Source: Termitomyces sp. T153
Taxonomy: Eukaryota; Basidiomycota; Agaricomycetes; Agaricales; Lyophyllaceae
NCBI GenBank assembly: GCA_018296165.2
Contig: JACKQL020000050.1
Location: 1 to 64,000 of the forward strand
Direction: 5' to 3'
Length of the DNA stretch: 64,000 nt
The position numbers and the translations under genes were made by a program. Positions within the stretch are counted from its first letter, which is position 1, and the number at the start of each line of letters is the position of its first letter. Positions 56,096-64,000 of this stretch are shown here, one piece after another. The notes beneath the pieces were generated by a model, which had not been told where the DNA came from, ran no database searches, and was given only the letters and a program-made list of their open reading frames with translations.

Positions 56096-57335
56096 CTGAT
56101 AGTTTATCAATATATCCAGACTATGAAGCTTCACAAGGAGAATGGGATACTGCAAGACAGAGGGTGTTGATAGAGGCAAGGGTGAAAAGGAAAGTAGTGG
56201 TAGCATTGGACAGGTGTAAAGAGTCAGCAGTGGTGCTGAGAGTGGCAGCAGCATAGGCAGTGGTGGCAGATGGGATCTTGCTTTGAAGGGTAGGGGAAGT
56301 GGCACCAAAAGACCCAAAGTTAGCACTCATGTGGGAACTAGCAGACATACTGACACTGATATAGTTATGACTGAAGGACTTGACAGTGGATGATAGACTG
56401 GTGCACTTTGATAAGACCCTATTCTTGCTGAGCACTGATTTCATTGTTTTCCTCTGTTTTTGGTGGCTTCCAGATTTCACAGTTTCCATGTGATGCAATG
56501 GACACATGACAAAGTCATGTGTGGTCTACACTCTCAGCCCATTGGACAACTTTCCATTTTTGATGACTAGTGACCTTTAACAACCTCCTAGCAAAGTCAC
56601 CAATCATATTTCTTTTCTTGGTTATTGACATAGTTTTCTTGTTTCTTGATTTAGTTTTATTTCCTTACCAAATGACACCCTAGCAACCAGCAGATGCACT
56701 ATCATTCTAAGTGTCAGTTTGATTACACTTTGGGTTACTTACTTTTACATAGCATTCCTCCTGACTCACCTAGGTTGCTAGTGACCAGTTCCTCATTGTT
56801 GACTCCTTTTGGTTTCATTAGTTTTACTTACTATAAATACTATCATGTTTTCTATACTACCATCAAAGAATTGTACCTTGTTATTAACCTCAGACTTCAG
56901 ATCTAAGTCTTGTGACTCTAAAGCCTTTTCTTTCACTTTAGTGCTCTTTCTATTGAGTTAGTATCCTCATTGTTTTGCTAACACCATCTTAGGGTACTAT
57001 CTTGTCAAGTCTGTGTTTAGTCCTAGCACCTATAGCTAGTTTCATTTTGTTATTGTTCTCCTTTTGCTAACACCCTTTGCTATCCCCAGCACCTCTTTGG
57101 TCCAGCTTTGTCAGCAGCCTCTGTTTGGCAACCCCATATCCACTCTAGCTGGGTTTACCTGCAGAGTTCCCTTTTTTCACTATCATTTTCTACCAAGCTT
57201 GCACTAGTGACCTAGTGCTGCTTGTACTTAGCAGGCTTGCTGAGACCTAGCTCAACTTACACCCTGATTTCTATAGTCCATTCATACTCTACTTGCAAAA
57301 CCACTGGTTGTTGTGTCCTCTGCATGGCAGCTAGG
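56096..57335. other. CG-poor filler between gypsy 3 RNase H and integrase
   Basis: About 1.2 kb where relatives need only a short linker. Pyrimidine-rich toward the right, with no convincing motif. A 128-codon minus frame (56507-56121) is Ser/Thr-rich and has no recognised domain. It probably contains a further insertion. Confidence 0.4.
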
Positions 57336-58250
57336 CAGCAATGGACATCATCAACTTTCAGAGGCTTATTTATGTCCCAGATGATAATGAGATGAAGTGG
57401 CTGATCCTCCAGTTGTACCATAATTCAATTCTGGCAGGCCACCTGGCCACACAAATTTGCTGGCACTGATGGTGAGGAATTACTATTGGCCACAAATGTC
57501 AGAGTTTGTCTGGCACTATATTGAAGGATGCAAGACCTGCCAATGCATTAAGCCCTGCTGACAGAAGCCCTATGGTCCTCTCAAACCCCTTAAATTCCGG
57601 GTGCGACATGGCAGCACATCTCTACAAACTACATTGGCCCTCTCCCCATGTTATGTAGATATAACATGATCTAGGTTGTGTGTGACAAGTCCACAAAACA
57701 GGCTCACTTCTTGGGAGCACACTCCACAGACAGCACTGTTATAATGCATGGAGTGAGTATGGTGTCTCCATGATATACCAAAGAAAATTGTCTTGGATCA
57801 AGAACCACGGCCTTATGGCAGGATATGTAAAGAGAATGTGAGAGGTTAGAAATCAAGCCTGGATTGACAGCACTCCACCCCAGTCAGATGGGCAAATGGA
57901 GCACATAAATCAGGAGCTTGAGGTGTATCTGCAGGCATTTTTGGGTTATTATCAAGATGATTGGATGCAGTGGTTACCTTTTGCTAAGTCCACATACAAC
58001 AATTGCATCAGCACTGCAATTGGCATGTCCTTATTTTATGCCAAATATGCATACAATCCAACATTCTCCATTGGCCCTGTAAATTTACAGTCCATACCAA
58101 AGACCAACACTCATCTGTACAAGATTTGGGAGGACAAGGAGAGCTGAAGGGGCTGTTGAAGTTGGCAGCGGAGAGAAAGAAGCAATTTTATGGTATGTGA
58201 GTAAACAAGTCTCAAAACTACATTTCAGGTAATCAAGTGTATTTGGAGCA
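57336..58250 (+). pseudogene. Gypsy 3 integrase
   Basis: The zinc domain is seen as 'IYVPDDNEMKWLILQLYHNSILAGH' and, after frame changes, 'NYYWPQMSEFVWHYIEGCKTCQCIKP'. The core is only partly readable ('TDGQ'-like 'SQMGKWST' region near 57880). The frame 57896-58147 carries the end of the core: 'QELEVYLQAFLGYYQDDWMQWLPFAKSTYNNCIST' and 'MSLFYAKYAYNPTF'. Broken by stops. Confidence 0.85.
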
Positions 58251-58545
58251 TGTGGATTTACATTCAAATCAGCCTAGTCATAAGTTGGACTTCGAGAGAT
58301 TGTTTAGAAGCTCATTTTCCACCACCAATACAGATGGAGACAGGGGACGAGGTTGAGATTGAGCAGATCCTGAAGGAAAGGAGGACAAGAGGGGGAGTGA
58401 CTGAGTTTCAGGTTTGGTGGAAGAGATATATATGATGAAAGTGGCTAAAGGAATGTGACATGCCGCATGCGTTAGAGGCCATACAATAGTTCCGACGGAA
58501 CGAGAGAACGCGCGGGAAGAATCGATGTGACAGGAAGCACGATTA
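58250..58545 (+). pseudogene. Gypsy 3 chromodomain
   Basis: The frame to 58435 has 'EVEIEQILKERRTRGGVTEFQVWWKRY', the first two strands of a chromodomain. Past two TGA codons the same frame goes on 'KWLKECDMPHALEAIQ', then one TAG and a basic tail ending at 58545. CG becomes common only in this last part. Confidence 0.8.
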
Positions 58546-59089
58546 GTGCAGGGAGTTGGTAGTTGTCGTGCGGGCAGAGGAACGAAGCCTCGCCTACTGC
58601 AACGAGCCTTCCTGCGTGGCGGGCCTACCAAAGGGGTAGCCGCAGCCTGGAACGCGGTGGTCGACGTGGCAGGAAGCAAAGGGGGACTAGCGCTGTGATA
58701 GGCGCCCAAGACGGAAGCTTTTTTTCCACGCGTCTACCTTACAAGTGGGGTGTCCTGGTACGCATATCGTAATCAGTTACACCGTCAATACTTTCCTTAG
58801 CTTAGTCCAATTCTCAGGTATGTTACAGTAGTCACACGGATTCCTACAATACAAATTTGGGTCTCAATTCTATCGACGCGCCACTTTGCTATTTGCTTTC
58901 TTTGCTTGTCGAAGCCTTTTAATATGAGGATCTCCTCGATAAAATTATCTCATCCCCCTCATAGGTCCTGGTCGAAGTATCGAGCGCTCAGAGCTCAGGC
59001 AATATAATAATTGCACCGCTTCCGTCGGCTCTGGTGATGAGTTCGTACAATCCTGAGTACTTACAGAAAATAGCGCGAGATGTGATCCA
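58546..59089. other. CG-rich possible 3' LTR remnant and intergenic DNA
   Basis: A purine run AAAGGGGGA near 58678 followed by TGTGATAGGCGCC (58695) resembles a polypurine tract and LTR start, so a piece of the gypsy 3 3' LTR may lie here. No second LTR is available for comparison. No gene recognised. Confidence 0.35.
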
Positions 59090-59889
59090 TCAGAAAGATG
59101 TGAATCCCTCCTCCCAATGTTGATGTACTTTACTCATTGCTTCATCCAAGCGGAGTCTAAGAGTAGACCACAGATCCCGTATCCTTGTCTCTGTCCCTTC
59201 CGGGAGGAATTTCACCTCCGAATCCATCATGAGTTCTTTGTCGAGCGTGATACGGTGACGTTGAGACATCGAGCGCCACATGCTTTCTCCTGTAACTTGA
59301 AGATCGTGGGGAAGCTATGTTGCATCACATCATGAGCGCCCAGTATGTCCGCAACAGACGGGGAATGTACTTCTTTGTAGAGCAGTTGCGTTTCGCGCAT
59401 TGAGTCATGTAGGAATACCAGGGAGTCTGGACCGGAGTTAAGATGACATAATACCGGGGTAACAGGTACATAGGACTCACCATAATTGTATATGATGAAA
59501 CAAGGTTCAATATCTCCCCTCGACACACCTATGATGGAAGGGATGTTGACTAGAGACCATCTGGTGAGGACACGCCACACAATCAGTCTTTGGGAGAACA
59601 ACGAAAGGTACTGTTGAGCCGCACAGGCAACGGTAATAACCCATAAGGAACCTTTCAAAGGACTAGAAACGAAAGGATGTTTAGTTCGAACTAGAGTTTA
59701 ACGCCCAAGTTTAGATTTGCTTACATTTCTGTTTCGCGCTTTTCCTTTCCCCTTTCTCATACCGAAGTCCTGTCTGATTACGGACCGTCCTTGATACGGA
59801 ACCGATAGGTAATATGATTCTGAATACGACTCGTACTGTAGCTCGCGTGCACCGTGCGTGAAATAAGTTTCTGCCTCGTAGGGTTCAAT
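59090..59889 (-). CDS. Unidentified spliced gene
   Basis: A minus-strand exon 59889-59725 (55 codons, GTAAGC donor) encodes a Tyr/Ser-rich then basic segment ('YESYSESYYLSVPYQGRS', 'MRKGKGKARNRN'). The next open frame (59658-59227) encodes 'KGSLWVITVACAAQQYLSLFSQRLIVWRVLTRWSLVNI' and 'LVFLHDSMRETQLLYKEVHSPSVADILGAHD'. A last piece ends at 59090 ('GTETRIRDLWSTLRLRLDEAM'). The exon phases do not join cleanly by eye at the acceptor near 59662 nor near 59290, so the model is provisional. No family recognised. Further exons upstream near 59940-60000 are likely. Confidence 0.45.
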
Positions 59890-59949
59890 CTTTGAGACAT
59901 CGTTCAGTGCATCAGGGGAAAGTTATTTTTAAACTCACTACGTGGAGCA

Positions 59950-60990
59950 TTGCGGGATGCGGTGTCGAGGGCTCCTCGCCATGTGTTGTTGGATATCCTG
60001 CAGGAGATGGATAATGAGCGAAGTTAATAGAAATTGAATGAGGATGTGACAAGAAGTCGTACTCAACATGGGGTAAAAGAAATGAGTGGTATCAAGTAAA
60101 TAGGGGGGGCTGTTCAACGACGTCTTTCAACTTTGATATCTTAATCGTGACTTGATAAAGAGAGAGATATCAGGTAGTTGTGCTGATTCGTTGGCCACAA
60201 CCAAGATATTCTCACCACTATGCTTTGTATAAATGCTTCCTTTATCTTCAAATCTGCACAATACAAAAACGGAGTCGTGTCTGTGATCTATCGCCAACAG
60301 GCTCGAACAGAGGGTGAGCACTGAGAGCCTACTGAACTGGGATCGCTGTCGATGTGGTCCCTGCTTTATCAACAGAAATTGATGGACATCCCGTTCATGT
60401 ATGTAGGTGTCCACAGGCTTGATATATATAAGTGCTCAGAGAGCATAAGATGGATCACGGGAGCAAAGGCTGTGCGCATGTATGTTTATATTGGAGGGTG
60501 GGAGTACTTAGAAATGGAACTGCTATTCGATACTTACATACTATTCTGGAGCTCCATATCTTGTGATCAATATGCCAAGTATCAGGCCTACCCGGGTTTC
60601 GAATGTAGATGTGCCGATGGATTGGAAGGTAGTAGTTGAACTAGTAGATAGCAGAGCAGACCTTTTCTAATGTCTATTGAGGAAGCCAAAAACCTATCAT
60701 CAAATTCAAGATGAGACCGGAGGAAGGCATATCTAACGAGAAAGAGAATAAAGATAGAAGTACAACAACAACGATATCGTGTGTCTCTAAGGTTGGTGAG
60801 TATGAGGGTGATGTTGATGACTACAGATTCTATGAACCATCCAATGGGAACCTGTGTGAAGCATAAAACAGATAAGGACAGGATGGTAGAGATAGATTGC
60901 ATACAAAATGCATGAAACTGGGAAAATGGAGGAGCGCTGAAGTGACGTGAGAAGGCGGTCCGTAAGGCATATTGGACGATATAAACAGGT
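59950..60990. other. Region with only weak open frames
   Basis: Minus frames at 60414-60127 and 60902-60588 have no recognised domain; the second has a hydrophobic stretch. I see no secure gene here. Confidence 0.35.
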
Positions 60991-60995
60991 GGATA

Positions 60996-62280
60996 TTACT
61001 TCTTGAGGATCCGCTCCATGCGTTCCAAAATTTCGTCAACACCACGAATAAGAAGTGTGACGCGACGAGGGATGACAGGTGAGGCTTGTGGATCTGCGTA
61101 GTTTTGTTCGAGGAGAGCGCGTTCAAGCGCAATGGGGAGGCTGAGTGTGATGCGGGTAAGTTGGATAGTGAGTCGCGAGCGGCCCATGATGTCAAAGTAG
61201 GAGAGTTGCCGGAATGCATGTTGGACTTCGAGAAGGCGCATAAGTTCAGCATGGAGGGCGTATATGCAGGTGCGGCAAGCTGATTGAGGTTTTAAGCTAA
61301 GGAGAGTAAAATGTCGGAAGCAGCCTTACTGAGAGCCCGTTCTCGGATGGCTTCGAGGGTTGAAAGAACAGAGTCAATCCCGTCGTCGCCAAGCTTGATT
61401 GAAGGGTTCACGTCGTTGATTGCTTCTGTGGATGCGCATGTCTTTGGTGATGAGACATACGCGAAGAACAATTGATCATACTTAGCAGACTCCGTATTAC
61501 TTCAAGATCACCGTCGAGGAAATCATTAAACACCCCGAAAATGACACCTCGGAACGTCTCATCGGCATGGTTCGGGGGACGCGCAGCGAAAACGTCAAAA
61601 TCCACAGAGGATGACCGACTATCGTACAACCTCCGCGACGACGGCTTGCTTAAGACATCATATGCAACCGCGACCTTTTGAAAAGCGTACGTCGCATCCG
61701 GGTTATCCGGATACTTGCTATACGATAAGCGTGAAACAAGACACAATAAGGTAAGACACAATAATGGCACAAGGCCGCGTTCAGACGCACTCTGGGTGGC
61801 ATGCACGACTGCGAGAAAGATATGCACGCCGGAGGGTCATACGGTCAAGAGATGGAGTCTTTTGGACGCCAAGGATGTCGTAGAGGTCGTTGAGTTCGAG
61901 GATTTGTTGTACTATTTTGGATTTTTCGGAGTCGGACGGTGGATTTTTGGGTGGTTGTGCAGGGGGTAGAGCAGCAGTAGATGAGCCTGAGGGCTCGGCC
62001 ACCCAGGTCAAGTATTTGCGTTGATATGACTCGATGTCTGCGTCCTCCTCCTCGTCTATGGGTAGGTGAAAATAGGTGCTGGCTGTCGGAGAGCAAAGTT
62101 TAAGAAAATGCGCCTAAACTTATCCAGGAGTTCGTACCAGTGGAAAGCGCGTAAGAGAACATCGTCTCTGACGACGGAGGAGGTTGTGGCGTTCCCGTTC
62201 AAGCAGCTTGAGAAATCAATATTAATCAATCTTTGACTCCTAAGTTCATAGCGCTTCGATAACACAGCTAGTGCATACAT
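60996..62280 (-). CDS. J-domain (DnaJ-type) co-chaperone
   Basis: A spliced gene for a J-domain protein, which stimulates Hsp70 ATPase. The exon 62055-61791 holds a Pro/Ser linker and the first half of the J domain ('DLYDILGVQKTPSLDRMTLRRAYLSRSRACHP'). The intron 61790-61718 (73 nt) splits the Asp codon of the essential HPD motif (GA|C), giving HPDKYPDNPDA after splicing and 'FQKVAVAYDVLSKPSSRRLYD'. The next intron runs from about 61487 to 61429 (GTATGA...ATCCACAG). Then 'AINDVNPSIKLGDDGIDSVLSTLEAI', and a last exon 'LMRLLEVQHAFRQLSYFD' to 'VDEILERMERILKK', which is helical. The start exon is uncertain; an ATG at 62280 opens a frame that could feed the acceptor at 62056. Confidence 0.82.
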
Positions 62281-62355
62281 GTGATAAAAAGTGACGTTCC
62301 GTTCTTGGATCTAATAGTAACACGTGCTATCCGTGTCGACTGCACGTGACACTAG

Positions 62356-63723
62356 TTATACCAAATCCGCATTCAACGCCGCGCTGAACTTGCGTATCAC
62401 ACGTTTTACCTCCCCACGTTCGCCCATTACCGTGAGTCGGATTGTAGCTTGTGCCTCGCCCTCTCTGATCAGTGGAATCAAGTCATACCGGCCGAATGCC
62501 CAGTTTAGTATCTGTACCCCTTCCTCCTTCAACTTGACAAAACCCTTCACCCTCCAGACCGTTTCTTTCGCGAGTAAGCCAAGCGCGTTGATGAAATCTT
62601 CTTTAGCGATACCATCGTCTGCTATTGTAGACGGGTTTTCCATCAATTCTCCACAATGGTGGGAGTGTTCGTGGTTGAGATGAACTTCATGCCGTGGACG
62701 GCCCTCTGTAGAACCTCGATATACCGTAATTGTTTCCACTTCGTCATTATGCGAAAGGGTGGCCCCCTTGTTCTTCTTGTCTGAAAAGAGACGGGTTTCT
62801 AACCCGAAGATAAGGTTAGGATCTACACCATTCCTGCCGTTGCAGTGGATTTTGGGTGTGGCGTCATTAAGAGTATTAAGATGGTCCACAACAAAATCTA
62901 ATGCACGCTCGGATACGTGCTCCCATTTGTTCTGTGAGATAGAGAAAGCAGTGAGCGCGAGCGAATCACAAAAGGTAGTCACTCACGATGAGTAGAATGT
63001 CTGTATAGCTGGATTGCATCTTTGCAGTTGGTGATGTATCTTCGTATCCAGTAAAGTTCTCCGCATCCACAACTGTCACGATTGCGTCTAATTTAAAATC
63101 GCCTTGCGTCTCGCGCTCTAGCTCACGAATCTGGAAGGCCAAGGTGGCTGGAAATGCTGATCCCCTGATCTGAAAAGTCAACTCAAGGAACGTAGGGGTA
63201 GATATGGGCAGAGCAGCATACGAGCATTCTATTATTATCCGATCTGGCCGAAATTTGTCTGAAGCAAACAAATTAAATAGGTCGTCAGAAGGGCACCAGA
63301 AAATAGAGTGTACCTCTGATCTCTAAAAGTGCTGTCTGCATCTGTCCAACTAAGACACAACACCTGCACGAGAGGTATCATAATGCGTGAACTGTCGGAA
63401 CTCGACAAGTATAGGACTCACATACAGCCATTAAGAATCTCACTAACTGCGGTCAGACTTGACTGCTCTGCAAGCTTGCTATCGACTGAGCGAGGAAGTA
63501 ATCAGTGAGTTGGAGACGGAAATGATCAACACAGGTCCGTACCTTCAACATCCCCGAATTCGTTCTTCAGCAGCACGACTTTGTAGTCCTTTGGCAGTTG
63601 AGGTAGAAGCGAGAGTATGACAGAGGTTTTGCCTGCACCCAGAAAGCCGGTAAATACGGTGATAGGTATTGGTGCCAACGCAGCTACAGTCATGTCGTCA
63701 GTGCTCAGGAGGAAAGCCTTCAA
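62356..63723 (-). CDS. CobW/COG0523 (ZNG1-type) metal-chaperone GTPase
   Basis: A G3E-family GTPase that delivers metal ions, zinc in the ZNG1 branch. Exon 1 63723-63543 has 'PIPITVFTGFLGAGKTSVI' (Walker A) and 'VVLLKNEFGDVEG'. Exon 2 gives 'SKLAEQSSLTAVSEILNGCM' and the next exon 'CCVLVGQMQTALLEI'; the intron cuts the metal-binding GCxCC motif inside its Met codon. Then 'FRPDRIIIECS', 'GSAFPATLAFQIRELE', 'LDAIVTVVDAENF', 'DILLI-NKWEHV' (base-recognition NK) and a long last exon to 62356 with 'HEVHLNHEHSHHC', a His cluster, and the CobW C-terminal domain. All six junctions keep phase. The ATG at 63723 gives a short leader; an ATG ten codons later is an alternative. Confidence 0.9.
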
Positions 63724-64000
63724 GGACCGGGTTCCGTCGTCAGGTCGTCGAAACTTTTTGATCGACTCGATCAGCTGACGTCATCCCCGGTTGTGTGGTC
63801 CTGACTGCTTTCCTGGCAATTTGATTCCTTCAGTGTCTGAAACTTACTATTAAGTTGACGTGACAGCCTTTCTGCCTCTTCACTAGTAACCTCCTTATGC
63901 ACCCTACTTCCACTAAAGATCCTCTTTTACGCTCTCCAAATAAGCCTATAGTCCTCAATGCTGCACTTGTCGCGCGCATACATACATATTTGGCATATAC
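63724..64000. other. Upstream region of the GTPase gene, window end
   Basis: No gene recognised in the last 277 bases. It likely contains the GTPase promoter and the start of whatever lies beyond the window. Confidence 0.4.

Larger units (their letters stand above)
52371..58545 (+). mobile_element. Chromodomain Ty3/gypsy retrotransposon 3, 5'-truncated
   Basis: Plus-strand remnant starting at the protease-RT linker ('PSWLQWHNPSIDWDQL', about 52460) and running through RT, RNase H, integrase and a chromodomain. Gag and the 5' LTR are missing. The body is cut by two solo LTRs of another family (53586-54113 and 55536-56095) and by a 390-bp unexplained block (about 54703-55094). Many stops and frameshifts. 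The polymerase box is SLDD. Confidence 0.85.

Noticed and set aside
56121..56507. 128-codon minus-strand Ser/Thr-rich frame
   Set aside because: No domain, CG-poor repeat context and flanking stops; not supported as a gene.

Overview
The window looks like part of a nuclear chromosome of a filamentous basidiomycete, most likely an agaricomycete. Evidence: genes broken by short GT-AG introns (about 40-75 nt), a DUF6533 membrane protein, a GH79-type secreted glycosidase, an ECO1-type cohesin acetyltransferase, and chromodomain Ty3/gypsy and Ty1/copia retrotransposons of the kind common in Agaricomycetes. No rRNA, tRNA gene, CRISPR array or bacterial operon was seen.

Layout. (1) About 0.4-38.1 kb is a mobile-element island. 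It holds a complete but decayed minus-strand Ty1/copia element (1308-7427, 5-bp target duplication AGTTC), a decayed tyrosine-recombinase gene (about 7.84-8.83 kb), a long unidentified minus-strand reading frame (about 9.1-12.4 kb), a decayed minus-strand chromodomain gypsy element (12.5-19.3 kb), and a second minus-strand gypsy element (20503-36963). The second gypsy is interrupted by a younger GC- and CpG-rich LTR element (27787-33883, target duplication CTTCC, 1152- and 1136-bp LTRs). A tRNA-derived SINE lies near 37.3 kb. (2) 38.1-52.1 kb is a compact block of host genes: DUF6533 protein (-), RAD51D-like recombinase (-), a small membrane protein (+), ECO1 (-), Serinc/TMS1 (-), GH79-like glycosidase (+) and an alpha/beta hydrolase (+). 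(3) About 52.3-58.5 kb is a second island: a 5'-truncated plus-strand chromodomain gypsy element broken by two oppositely oriented copies of one solo LTR. (4) 58.8-64 kb returns to host genes: an unidentified spliced gene, a J-domain protein and a CobW/ZNG1-type GTPase, all on the minus strand.

The strongest theme is CpG loss. In the old elements CG is rare and replaced by TG/CA, while host genes and the nested element keep CG. The loss explains specific inactivating changes: copia RT YVDD to HIND, gypsy RT YLDD to YLDN, recombinase HxxR to HxxC, and complementary TG/CA outcomes in the two LTRs of one element. This fits methylation of transposons followed by deamination. The second theme is antisense genes inside LTR elements. 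The nested element has no recognisable pol, but its minus strand carries a spliced coiled-coil gene, and the host gypsy has a spliced antisense gene between pol and its 3' LTR.

Splice sites were read by eye, so gene ends and exon boundaries are approximate unless stated as exact.
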